Positions 32,989-44,510 of a stretch of 64,000 nucleotides of DNA are shown piece by piece. How positions within the stretch are numbered: the first letter of the stretch is position 1; every line of letters starts with the position of its first letter. The notes beneath the pieces were generated by a model. It was given only the letters and a program-made list of their open reading frames with translations, ran no database searches and had not been told where the DNA came from. Position numbers and translations under genes: made by a program. Source of the DNA: Fallopia convolvulus (taxonomy: Eukaryota > Streptophyta > Magnoliopsida > Caryophyllales > Polygonaceae); contig OZ024720.1 of the NCBI GenBank assembly GCA_964016875.1, positions 22,633,742 to 22,697,741 of the forward strand, given 5' to 3'.

Positions 32989-33883
32989 TGTTGGAACAGT
33001 GTTAGGGAACTAACACTGGAACAATGGTTTCTCTATTTCGAGTAATCGAAGTTTTGATAATGACAAACAAATGGAACTAATTCCCTGTATAAGTGATCTC
33101 AGGAAAGATAGCAAGTTTACAGGAAAAGCAAAGGGAAACGTTCCCCATCAAGTCACCTGTGTACGTGGCAAGTAATTAAAAGGACAAGAGAGACTTTTCA
33201 CTATTGTCTTGGGCGGCAAGCCAAAGCTCCGAATGAATAGAGATGAAGAAGGGTACGCTAGTCTTTTTGAATAGTGTCGTACTTCCCAGGACAATAAGGG
33301 CAAAGGCGTCAGAACTAAAAATGGAAACTCTATAAAAGGAATGCGACGCCGCTAGGTTTAATTGAGCTCTCGCACATCGAAAACCAGATCTACAAAAGGA
33401 AAGAAAGAGATCGAGAGCCCGAGCTGATTCAGAGAAGATATCCAAACCAGAAGTTCAAGGAAGGAAAGATCAAGTGATGAAGACTGCGTGAAGTTCTTCA
33501 TCAGCTTGAAGAAGGAGGTTCCTGTGCTAAAGGGAACTGCACAGGAACGAGAAGGTTCACTCTCTATATTCATTTGTGTTTAGATCTAGGAACTATTATG
33601 TCTTAGTCGTTAGTATTGTTTGTGAGCGGGATTGCAAGCAATAGAGAAGTTCGACTTTGAATTGTAGATCCTGAGATATATCAATAGAATATAGTGCGTG
33701 TTCAAAATCCTCCAAGGGAGGTAGAGGTTTACTCTTTAGCTAGTTGGCTAAAGAGGTTCCTCTATAAGGAACTGTGTCCAAGCTTTAAATTCCTGTTTTA
33801 GTCTTGTTCTATATTACTCCGCTGCGTAAGGGAACTATCACTGGAACAGTTCCCGACTGTCTTAGACTAACATCGATCCTACA
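32989..33883 (+). repeat. Sire-2 3' LTR
   Basis: 895 bp, TG...CA, followed by target duplication ATATT. Confidence 0.97.
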
Positions 33884-33887
33884 ATAT

Positions 33888-34060
33888 TGTTAGAATAGAT
33901 ATGAATCTTTTTGAGGAACTATGTCTTCGTATTAGGTTGATATTAATGGAGATACATAACTTACTATGCAATTACACAACTTGATATACAAGTTAAGATA
34001 TTACACATATATTAATATAGTTTATCTTGTCTTCACAGTCAAACTGAGGGTTTTCTAACA
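33888..34060 (-). repeat. Short LTR of a minus-strand copia remnant
   Basis: On the minus strand it runs from TGTTAGAAAACCC to ATTCTAACA (173 bp, TG...CA, with an inverted TGTTAGAA at both ends). It directly follows the end of the RNase H remnant, as a 3' LTR should. No partner is found. Sire-2 inserted right at its outer boundary. Confidence 0.55.
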
Positions 34061-34940
34061 GTAAGATTGTCTTTAAAATTTAAAAATATTTAACGAGGCA
34101 AAGCCTTTATGAAAATGTATGCATACTGATATGCAATGGTACGTGAAGTACTCGCACATGTTATAACGAGACCTTCTCACGGACAAACAAAATGTCCAAT
34201 TCAATGTGCTGTGTACAATGATCGATGTTGAATTGGATTGCTGGCAAGATAGGAGGCCGAAATGTTTTCCGTATAGACTAAGGACGCCATTGACAAAGGA
34301 TAATGTAGCTAAAGGAGGAGATTTCGTAGGATGGTACACTCAATGACTACATTTGCAACGCCATGATACTCGACTTTGACGCTAGATCGGGAGATGATAG
34401 ACTTACACATAGTTGACCAGGACACAATTGTGTCATTTAGGAAGATACAATAAAATGATGTAGAGGGTAGAGTGTCAAGACACCATGCCCTATCGATTTG
34501 TATAAACAATCAAAGCTAGTGAATTAGAGGGAGAGATGATGCGAGGCTAGAAGTCCCATGAACATATTTGATGATGTGTTTAAATGTAGTAAAGTGACAT
34601 TCTCGTAGATCATGCATGAAGAGACAGATTTGCTATATTGCATGTGAGATGTAAGATCTAGTGAAAGTCAGATATTGAAGAGCATAAAAGGCTCGTCGGA
34701 GCCATTGTGTTTTAGTACCTAGGTCTATTGGTATGACATCATATTTGCAATTAGACATGCCATCTCTTTCAACAGTTTTCCGAGTGTACATGGCATGGAT
34801 GCTAGAACAAGATCGTTGAAAAAGATGCCTAGAAAGAAGTAAAGAGGATCCAAATCCTTCATAACAAACTCACGACTAAGCAAGTTAATGATTCCAAAGG
34901 CTAGAGATTGGCTTATAAACCTTGGGATGGAAGATATCAT
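34061..34940 (-). pseudogene. Copia reverse transcriptase tail and RNase H remnant
   Basis: The minus frame 34940-34725 shows the RT C-terminal motif LLSREFVMKDLDPLYFFLG. The frame 34509-34309 shows RNase H pieces (YCIFLNDTIVSW, SRSSVKVEY), and 34339-34073 holds the degraded tail. It is closely related to the copia-3 RNase H (53800-54060), so both belong to one short-LTR lineage, perhaps Ale or Ivana type. There are many stops, and everything upstream of the RT tail is missing. Confidence 0.75.
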
Positions 34941-36061
34941 GTAATGCCTAGATTGACGTAGGCCTCGTGTAATTGTTTCTTTTATTATTCTTTACCGAAA
35001 GAATTATTCTTTTATTTTTCAGCTAATATATTTTTCAGAACCCTCATCCGCTTAGATCATCATATTTAATGTATTAAGTTGTATGAAATTACATTAAATC
35101 ATGAATCTAATACAATTTAATGCATTAAATAATATTCAAATGAACCCCATAAGTTCCAAGCTAGTCAGGTAATTTTGTGCTAATTGAGTTAGATTATATA
35201 ATTCACTTTTGAGTTTTAACAAGAAAGATCAAGGACATGAACGAGAAAGCTAGAATCACATCATATCTTAGTTTGAGTAGATTAGGTAACATTAGGTTTA
35301 ATTTATTTCATAATGGGCATAAATGTACAGTTTGAAATCACAAATCCCAAATATTCCTAATCCTAATATTGCGTGTCATATGAGTTAAATCATTATCGGG
35401 TAATGTCACGTTCTGATGCGACAAGTGTCGATGCATTTTCACCGCAAGTAATGAAAATAGTATCAAACGTAAAACAAAGACACAAAGTGGGGTAGAAAAA
35501 GTAGAGCTTTTCCTCTTGCATTTTGACACGGAAAAAAGAAGCAAAACCTGGAACGCAACAAAGGCTAAATTTTCCACATGATTGCGATGCGGAGTCGTCG
35601 TCTCTAGTTAGTGTCTTTATAGTGGAGTAGAGTATCTTTTAATTTATTGAAACAGAAGACGTTTGAAATTGATAACTGATTTTAAAGATCCAATGAAGAG
35701 ATATATAGCCTCATTTGACTATCTTTGCCTAAATTATACAACCCTCCATGTTACCTAACGTTTGCATTTGGTATTGTCTTCATCGAGCTTATACCTTAGA
35801 AGAAAAAAAAAGGTTCCACCATTTGTATCCGTTTGTTATGCAATCATGACACCTTTGTTCATGTGCTTGTAGCACAATGAGGATTGTCCGTTGGTTCATA
35901 TGAGTTGAGTTGTCGTTTAAGGTAAAGTAAAAAGGACAAAAGTTTAGAGTTTGAGAGTGGTTGTGAAGTGTATGTATGGTTTATAGAAACGAATGGAATG
36001 ATATATAGGCAAGTTAGCTAATATGTATCACTCGACTATCGTCAATTTCAAGCAACTTTAT

Positions 36062-36065
<4 letters not shown>
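34941..36065. other. AT-rich DNA, no gene seen
   Basis: Only chance frames, including a 79-codon minus frame at 35338-35577 with no recognisable domain. No transposon termini were recognised. Confidence 0.45.

Positions 36066-36107
<42 letters not shown>
36066..36107. repeat. (TA)n microsatellite
   Basis: About 20 uninterrupted TA units, ending in TACATATATA. It lies about 140 bp upstream of the copia-3 5' LTR. Confidence 0.95.
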
Positions 36108-36113
<6 letters not shown>

Positions 36114-36244
36114 TATTTAGAGCACTCATCCGTAGCTATAATTAAGCACATGATTCGTTGATGAACCTACGCTTTTGTTGGGCAATTAACCTCCTTAAGA
36201 CGTGAAAAATGTCAAGATTAATAATATTAGGGTTATTAACAATA

Positions 36245-36376
36245 GTATTAGATAGCGTATATTATTTTATTGTGTTTTGTATATGCTTGTAGCCCTAGCT
36301 TGTGTGGCAAGTTTGTAACTCTTATATATTGATAATCAATACAGAGGCAACCACAAGGGGAATTCACACTCTAACA
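36245..36376 (+). repeat. Copia-3 5' LTR
   Basis: About 132 bp. The end at CTAACA is fixed by the adjoining primer site at 36377-36390; the start is inferred by alignment with the right LTR and is uncertain by several bases. Confidence 0.75.
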
Positions 36377-36588
36377 TGGTATCACGAGCCTTACACTAAT
36401 CCTCGACCTCATCTCGCGCCGCCTCTCTTCTCCACGGCAGCGCCCTCTCCCGCCGCTCTCCACTAGCATGTGCCGCCTAGCCTCTACCTCCGACTCGTCC
36501 TTGAGACGTTTTGGTGTCCGCCCTCTGCGTCGTTCCCCTCAGCACCACTCTCCTTCTCTAAAACAACCTTCTTCATATCACGTTTCCA

Positions 36589-37196
36589 ATGGGTGACGAG
36601 ACTCTCAATGCCGACGACAACAAAACTACCCCGTTGTCAAAACGCCGCCGCCCGCTGTCGTCGTTCCTCAGGTTCAATCTTTGAACTCCGATGCTTCTGT
36701 GTCCTCCTCGTCTTCTTCCAAAAATCTGTTCCACTCCGGCCTTGCGGTTTCAAATATCAAAAACTTGATTCCGCTTGTCTTGGATGTCACCAATACCAAG
36801 TACAACTTTTCGACGGAGTTGTTTCGGGTCGCCTCTAGAGTACATCGGGTCTTGGATCACATTGATCCCTCGGTCCCTCGGCCTTCTGAAGTCGATGATG
36901 CTCTCTGGGATTAATTAGACGTTGTTCTGTTACAATGGATCTATTTCACAACTGATCTTCTGCAGGCAATTCTGGAATCCAACTCCACTGCTATGGCGAT
37001 ATATCTTCAGAATGAGTTCTCTCGTTCTCATTTGGAATCCTTTCCATCCGTGTCTGCTTACTGTCAACATCTCAAAGACATCTCTGATCAACTCTCTAAC
37101 GTTGACTCTCCGTTGTCACAACGCCAACTGGTTATTCAACTGATTTCGGGTCTCTTTGCCGAATTCGACATTATTGCTAGTTTTATTCAACAGTAG
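36589..37196 (+). pseudogene. Copia-3 gag remnant
   Basis: The ATG at 36589 (CCAATGGGTGACG) is soon out of frame. The UBN2-like domain is spread over 36681-36914 (NIKNLIPLVLDVTNTKYNF) and 36993-37196 (YLQNEFSRSHLESF, SAYCQHLKDISDQL, QLISGLFAEFD). The region 37197-37600 would encode the C-terminal linker and knuckle but is shifted and GC-rich, and no CCHC is readable. Confidence 0.8.
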
Positions 37197-37620
37197 AATC
37201 CGCTACCTGATTCTGCTAAGGCCTGGTCAATGATCCTCTTAGATGAGACGCGCTGGGAAAAGTGCAACCCCTAGGTGTTGAGTCCAAGGCGCTCGCTACT
37301 AATGCCAACCCCCGCCTGATAAGCCCAAGAAAACGATCCCTCCGCCGGCCCAAACTGAAAACAGCGGCTACGACAATGCTTCCGGCGGGCGCGGCCGCGA
37401 GGGCCGTGAGCGAGGCAATAACTCGAGGCCAGTCACGTTTCAATGTACCCCGATTTGTTGGGTTCCCATTCCGAACCAGCTGCAGCAGCCTCAATGGCCC
37501 TACGACGTATGGAACCATGCCCCATGTCCATTCCCATCTCTCCCCGGACAGGGTACACTCGGCCCCGCTCCTCAATCTCCTCAGCAGGCCCATACTATTT
37601 ACTCTGATCCGACCGAATAT

Positions 37621-40155
37621 ATGCCTACCACCGATTTGATGCAATCGTTCAACACAATGACACTATATCCGCCAGACTCGACTTGGGTGATGGACACCGA
37701 TGCTTCGTCTCATCCCTTACTTCTAAGAGAAATTCTTCTTCTATTATTGTCAGAAATGGTAATCGCATTCCAACTGCGAGTTATGTCAATGCCCTTATTC
37801 CCACCTCAAACCAACCTTTCCACCTCAAAAATTTTCTTATCACCCCAAACCTAATTAAAAACCTTGTTTATGTTCGTAAATTTACAACTGATAACTATGT
37901 CTCTGTGGAATTTGACTCTAATGGTTTTTGTGTGAAGGATCTTCAAACGGGCAATCCTCAAATGAGATGTAATAGTTTCGGCGAGCTTTATCCCATCACC
38001 TCCTCCAGTCCTATCTCCCTTTCTGCTGAGTCGTCATCTACCTGGAACGTTTTGTCTAGTTGTAATAAAATGTATGACTCCTCACTTTGTCGCTCTTGTC
38101 AACTTGGGAAGCATACTCGTTTACCTTTTGTTTGTCTAAGATCATTTCTGTTCCTCCTTTTCATTTAATTCACAGTGATGTATGGACCTCTCCTATTGTT
38201 AGTTCTACTGGCCACAAATATTTCCTTGTGTTTCTTGATGATTATTTGCATTTTCTATGGATTTATCCGATTAAATTCAAATCTCAAGTGTATGCTCAGT
38301 TTGTTAAATTTTATCAATTTGTGCGTACTCAATTTAATTGTCCCATTAAAGCCTTTCAATGTGATAACGGAAGGGAATTTGACAATCACGAGTTCCATTC
38401 CTTCTTTTAAAAACACGGGATTATGTTTGGGTTCTCATATCCTTACACGTTCTCCCAAAATGGCAAAGCCAAACGTGTCATTAGAACTATTGCCAATATG
38501 GTCTGTACGGTGCTTCTCCATGCATCCGTTCTTGTCCGATTTTGGCCTTTCGCAGTCACTTTATCGGCTTACCTTCTCAACATTTTACCCTCTCCAAACC
38601 TCAACAATCTTCCTCCCACCCATCTTCTATATAATTGTTCTCCCCTTTACAATCATCTTTGGGCTTTTGGGTGCCTATGTTTTTCAAACTTATCCTCTCA
38701 AACCTCTCACAAACTTCAACCCCGTTCTACCCCTTGTCTCTTTCTAGGATATCCCGATAATCATAGGGGCTACATATGTCTTGATCTTTCCTCTAACAAA
38801 ATGATCATATCCCGTCATGTCACTTTTAACGAGAGTTCTTTTCCAAATGCTCGGTCCTCTACAACTAGGCCTAGCCTTTTCGGGTCGTTGACGACCCCCT
38901 CTCCCCATTGGTTTTCCTACACTTCCTTGGCTCGCCGGCTACTTAATCTCCCGTGGTTTGTCCACCAAGCCCTTCACATAACACACCAGCCTAGTCGCCC
39001 TCGACCCGCGCTCGCGGACTCCCTCTACACCCGCACCCGCAGTTCCCCTACCCGCGCCCACGGTTTCACCACCCGCACCCGCGGTATCCTCGCCCCCACC
39101 ACCGACCAATACCATAAAATGACAACCCAAATCAATGTTGGGATTGTAAAACCTCGACATATTTTTGACCTTCCTTCCTCGGGCCCCTTTCCCTCTCCTA
39201 TCATGTCTCCCATCCCTAGCTCTCATAAAACCACTCTACTTGACCAGAATTGAAATGCTATCATGACCGACGAATATCGTGCTCTTATTAGTAATGGTAC
39301 TTGGGTTTTGGTTCCCCGACCTCCCAGGGTTAATGTGGTGTGATGCATGTGGTTGTTCAAACACAAGTTACGTGTTGACGGTACTCTACAACGGTACAAG
39401 GACCGACTTGTCGCTAATGGTCGGTCTCAAGAGGTTGGTATTGATTGTGATGAGACGTTCAATCCTGTTATCAAACCAGCCACTATTCGCACAGTTCCGC
39501 ATTTAGCTGTTTCTCGTTTTTGGCCCATTCATCAGTTGGATGTCAAGAACGCTTTTTTGCATGGTCATCTCAGGGAGACAGTGTACATGTTTCAGCCCCC
39601 TGGTTTTGTTGATCCGGCCCATCCCAAGCATGTTTGCCTGGTGAAGAAATCTTTGTATGGTCTCTAAAAGGCACCCTATGCATGGTACAAACAATTTGCA
39701 TCTTTTCTGTATCGGGTGGGGTTTATTGGCAGCCGGTGTGACTAATCTCTGTTTATTTTCCAGCGTGGCCCTGAAATGGCCTATATGCTTGTTTACGTCA
39801 ATGACATTATTCTTACAGCTTCCTCTAATTCTCTTCGTTAGGACATTATTTCTCTTTTGAGCCGTGAGTTTGCTTTGACTGATTTGGGGCCTCTTTTGTT
39901 TTTCCTCGGTGTGGCCGCTATTCGCACGTCCTCGGGTTTATTCTTGTCTCAAGACAAATATGCTTGGGAGATTGTTGAACGCACAGGTATGACATCCTGT
40001 AACCTAGCTGCCACACCTGTTGATCCTAACACGAATCTCACAGCTGAGGCCGACCCTTCAGTGTCCGACCCAAGTCTATATCGAAGCCTGGTAGGTGCAC
40101 TACAATACCTCATATTTACTCGCCCTGATACACTTATATCGTTCAGGCATAGGTA
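37621..40155 (+). pseudogene. Copia-3 protease, integrase and reverse transcriptase, broken
   Basis: Protease site DTDASSH (expected DTGATSH) is near 37690-37715. GAG-pre-integrase is reduced to CRSCQLGKHTRLPF near 38090. Integrase pieces are in 38087-38410 (HSDVW, CDNGREFD) and 38423-39253 (YTFSQNGKAKRVIRT, where lysine replaces the catalytic glutamate). RT is in 39347-40156 (DVKNAFLHG, YVND in place of YVDD, LLSREFALTDLGPLLFFLG, SLVGALQYLIFTRPD). At least six stops or shifts. The sequence ends at the insertion junction. Confidence 0.88.
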
Positions 40156-40509
40156 GTTGACTTGAAGAAACCTCTAGAGCGTATCAGGAAACCTCCGCCA
40201 CCACCCTTGCAGTCGTCGCCGCTGCGGCCACCATCGTTCCCTTACCTAAAGTATTAGTTGGTTTGTGAGTTTTTCTCTTCTCTTTACTTTTACTTTACTT
40301 TGGGGACAAAGTAAGTTTTAAACATGGGGAAAGGGAATTACTTGCTTTGCATTCATATAGATGCATTAGATTAGGCATGTTTACTTTAAGTTTTGCATTG
40401 AGAAAATTCAAAAAAATCAAAGAAAAAATGCATTTTAGTTTCTTATTTCCCCAATGTGTAAGACCTCTTGTGTTTCTAAGTTAAGTTTGGATTCTAACCC
40501 ATGACTTGT

Positions 40510-41572
40510 TGATGAGGTATTTTCGGTGGTCCTTGATACCTATCAAAGAATCCTTAGCTTGACCAACTCAGTAGAGCGGCAAGTAAGAGTCGATCCCACA
40601 AGGACTTGTTTATTTATGCTTTTACTTATGTGCCAAGTAACCAAAAGGGGGTTTTTTTGAATTGTAAATTCTAAACTACTATGCAAATATAGAAATAAAT
40701 ATGAATGCAAAAGATGGTTTAAATCAAATAAGAAACAAGCGTGTTCAACTAGTTATATCCGTCATAAATATGCTTATTGATCATTGATTCTTTCGATTCT
40801 CAATTCCCTTGAATAATCTACCGTTGATTATTATCCAAAACTTTTTATTTAGTTGAAAGAGCTAACAGTCTGAACAACCCTAATCATCTAATTAACGATA
40901 AAAGGTTTAAATACCCCTAAGATATCCAAAGATAAAATATCCCAAAATACAATCAAACATGTCGATCAAGATCTATCTTAAGCCCATCTCGAAGCCCAAA
41001 ACTCACGGCCATACTTCTCCGCGTAGAAACATAGGGCGTGGTCTCAACATAAAGTGGCGTGGCCGCGGCACATTGATCTCCAGCCCGCGGCACTCTCGGT
41101 TCAACATTTCAGGCGACACTTCAAAGGATATTTTCACCCCCTTCGAGTTGGAATTTGGACTCGAAGTAAAAATATGAATTGTATCTCTTCGAGTTAGCTT
41201 TCCAGTGATACCAAATTCAGCTTCATCCGACCACTGTAGCTCCCAAACCAAGCATTGTAAAATAGAGGTGTCAAAACAAGTCTCCAATGCATAGCCCGGG
41301 TTTAAGCGTTCTTTTCACACAAGCTCTTGGGTCTTGGTTCTTCCAATCTTCACTTGTATCACTCTAAGCTTCCTCAAACTCCACCATAGTCCACTAATAT
41401 CCATCTAGTCCACGCTTGTTTACCTAAAGATCTGCAAAACCGAACAAAATAAGCGCAAAACCCGAATTCCCTAGAAAATCTAAAATCCTAAGAACTACAC
41501 TAAACTAAGCTAAAACACATGCAAAACAAACATAAATATGAATCCTAAGCTATACCTAAATGCAAGCTATCA
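40510..41572 (-). repeat. Element Y 3' LTR with about 480-bp deletion
   Basis: Nearly identical to the other Y LTR except that the segment matching about 44893-45378 is absent, the junction being near 40893. The deletion covers the leader downstream of the presumed TATA box. Confidence 0.9.
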
Positions 41573-43364
41573 AATTCCCCCATGCTTAACCTTTGCTTGT
41601 CCTCAAGCAAGACATAAATCCAAATCACGCCATAGAAATGCAATCATACATCCATCTCAAGTCAAACAAGCATTTCACATATAATCAAAAAACCGACCAA
41701 GACTTCCTAACATGCATTATGGTAATCAAAGAGTAAAGACCATTCATTCATTCTAGACCTCACCAAGATAGTTGTGTTTGCACTCAAACTCTCAAGTGTT
41801 TAAGGGTATGTGTTTCACTCAAAATCAACCATGAATACTAGACTACCATATGCTTGCATCAGCGTTCTAAATCTCCACCGCTGGGGATCAAACACATAAC
41901 AAAAATCATGAGGTCTTTGTAAGGCTTGTAATGGGGGCCAAGGTAAAGAGAAATTTGGAAGGGATCATATTTTGCTTGTGGTGCTAAATCTGGGATAAAG
42001 AACTAATCCTAACCCAAAATTCAACACTTTCTTTTCCTCATAACACTTCCCAACTTTCACTCTATCAACTCCTTACATTTACATTCAAACACTTTGCTTC
42101 TTTTTATTTTTTTTCTTGCCTCTTCTTCAACTCTTTTCTTTCACACTAATGAAGACTATTAACAATTAAGCTCAAATTTTCTTTCTTTTGCTTTGCACAA
42201 ACTTTACATCTTCATTTTTTTTCACTTTGCTCACACAAGAGTTTTATTTGCTCTTTTTCCACCTTTTCTTCCAACTCCCCCATACTTACATCAAACTCAC
42301 ACGAAACACAACATAACCTAAAGTCCTAAATCCCGGATTATGGGTCAAGCTTATTAGGCTAGGAAAATTTTGTGGATCTAACAAAAATAGGCTTCAAGCT
42401 CAAAAGAAATGGGGTGTCAAGAACATGGATCTTGTTAGGTAGGAAGGGAAATAATAGGCTATAAAGAAACATTGCTTCAATCATTTTAATGTGATGCATT
42501 CAATCATATAAGCAGTCTTGACAAAGGGTCATAACGCAAGTTCTAGAGCTAGATAATCATGGTGATACGCTCAAGAATGTTGAGAACAAATATATCATGA
42601 AAGGCCAAAAATCTCACAAGGCTAATTTTTTTTAGAACTTCAGAATGAATCAAATACTCAAGCTAAATACATGTTCCATCCTATAATCAAGGTAATTAAT
42701 CAACAATCATGCTCATATCATATCAACTTCGGTATATCATGCAAATCATGGGTTAGAATTCATACTCAACTTAGAAACACAAGAGGAATCAAACAATGGG
42801 GAAATAAGAACCTAAATGCAATATTTTTGTAATTTTTCAACTTTTTCAATTTTGTTTTTTTTTCATTTTTCTGGAATTTTAATTAATGCATGCAAAAATT
42901 TTAAATATGACCTAAACTAATGCAACTATATGCTATGCAACAAGTAATTCCCTTCCCCCATGCTTAACACATACTTTGTCCCCAAAGTATAGTCAAAAGA
43001 AAAGGAAAGAGAAAAACTCATAATATTCTAGTGATTCGGGTAGTGCGGCAGGAAATCCGACGGTGGTAGTGGTTCTTCGGGTTATCAATCTTCGGACTTG
43101 GGATATCTAACACACAAACAAAACTACCTAAAAAACAAAAGATTAAAACTGAAAAACAAAACTACTCTAAGCCTTGGGTTGCCTCCCAAGAAGCGCTTAT
43201 TTAACGTCATTAGCTCGACGTTTAGCATGAGTTGATAAGATTAGACATTGTCAATGCCCTTAATAACCTGTCAAAGCCCTGTGCACACATCTCAGAAAAG
43301 CATAAGTAACACATTGATAAATCAATTAAGAAAAAATATAACTTGCAAAGACCGTTTTAATTTA
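41573..43364 (-). other. Element Y noncoding interior
   Basis: Long T-rich and A-rich blocks and a CTTGAGGACAAGCAAAGG motif next to the polypurine tract. The conserved block GGGTTGCCTCCCAAGAAGCGCTT (43178-43200) also occurs, altered, at 61796-61816. No reading frame of note. Large parts recur in X and, diverged, at 60700-61450. Confidence 0.7.
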
Positions 43365-44402
43365 TCAAACCCGTGCCCAATTTTCATGAGATGGCACTTG
43401 TTCAAATAAATTCAACAGAAGTGGTGGCTTTAGAAAATACTTACAGTATGAATCAAAGCACTTGTCAGCAATACCACATTTATCCAGGATGAACTCCAGA
43501 TATTCTCCATATTCCATCTTGTGTTGTAGGCTTGGCTCCTCATCTTGGAACTCCATAAGCTCTTGATGTGAGAAGATGGGGAAACTGAAGCAAGGAGTGT
43601 CAAGGCCTAACATAGGGGGCACCATGACAGCAGGAGCCTTAACAGATGTATCATGTTGATTTTCTCCCTCATGGCTGTCTACTTCATCAACAAAGAAGTC
43701 ATCTTGGTCGACAAAAGAGTCTTCTTCCAAAACCGTAAAACCCTCAAGCAATTTACGCCACATGAGTGAAGATGATTCAGGCTCCCTAGGCTCTATAAGA
43801 ATCTCTATGCCAGCATAGACTTCCTTTGGCTTTTTAATGATCTGCTGAACATGCCTTATAGGTGTGAATTCAAGTGGGGCATCAAATTCATCTTCATAAC
43901 TCACATCAAATGTAGTAGATGGCTCCTCAACTTGAATTTGAGTGTCTGATTCATGATCGTTTGACTGCAATGTGATTTCACCACTCCTTCCACATAACTA
44001 AAAAGGACATGAGATTGTGGAATGAAAACTTGAAGAACATAACTCACAATGCTCCATGATTATAGCATCCACCCCTTTGGAGAGATCCCTGATTATATCC
44101 TCAAGAGACGTATCAACCGGCTGGGGTGGTTGGGAAGATGACTCAACCAGAAAGCTTTGATGGCTCATGAAATAGAAGAAATCTCAACATTCCTCAGATC
44201 CCATAAATAAAAGTCTATCATTGCTCATGTACTCGGCCAATCCCCTTGTCTCAAGATTCATACCATGGATAACTCCCATGTTTACCTCTCTATCACAGTA
44301 CTGTAATCTCCAAGCACCAAGTTCAAACACATGGTCCTGAAATCTTGAAAAATAGTCATGGAAGTATTCATCCAGCAACTGTCTACAATCGAACAAAGCC
44401 AT
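43365..44402 (-). pseudogene. Gag-like CCHC zinc-knuckle protein of element Y
   Basis: The ATG at 44402 lies about 100 bp after the primer site. One 345-codon phase runs to 43365 with two in-frame stops (TGA at 44186-44184, TAG at 44000-43998). The N-terminal part (LLDEYFHDYFSRFQDHVFEL) looks like a gag helical segment. At 44048-44007 is CELCSSSFHSTISC, a perfect C-x2-C-x4-H-x4-C knuckle, just before the second stop. The C-terminal 200 codons are acidic (VDQDDFFVDEVDSHEGE), with no domain I recognise. I infer a gag-type RNA-binding protein from position and knuckle; whether it helps package the element is unknown. Confidence 0.6.
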
Positions 44403-44510
44403 AGATTAGTAGCACGGGTGTTATGAACCGTAAGATAGGTTCACAACACCAAAAATTGCACATAAGTAAAAACACAAATAGCGACGAGCCCCCGACAATG
44501 ACACCAAATT

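Larger units (their letters stand above)
24142..33883 (+). mobile_element. Sire-2: young Sirevirus (Ty1/copia SIRE/Maximus lineage)
   Basis: Both LTRs are 895 bp and differ at about five positions. The target duplication ATATT is perfect (24137-24141 and 33884-33888). Order: LTR, primer site, shortened gag, protease and GAG-pre-integrase with two stops, long open pol, env-like gene with one stop, polypurine tracts, LTR. The tail CATCATCAAAAAGGAGGAAATTG before the 3' LTR and the GATGTCAAAAGGGGG motif are Sirevirus signatures. It belongs to the same family as Sire-1 but a different subgroup by LTR sequence. The damage (gag deletion, nonsense codons, integrase deletion) means it could move only with proteins supplied in trans. 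Confidence 0.97.

Noticed and set aside
35338..35577. 79-codon minus-strand frame
   Set aside because: No domain, no promoter or leader context, and AT-rich surroundings; consistent with chance.
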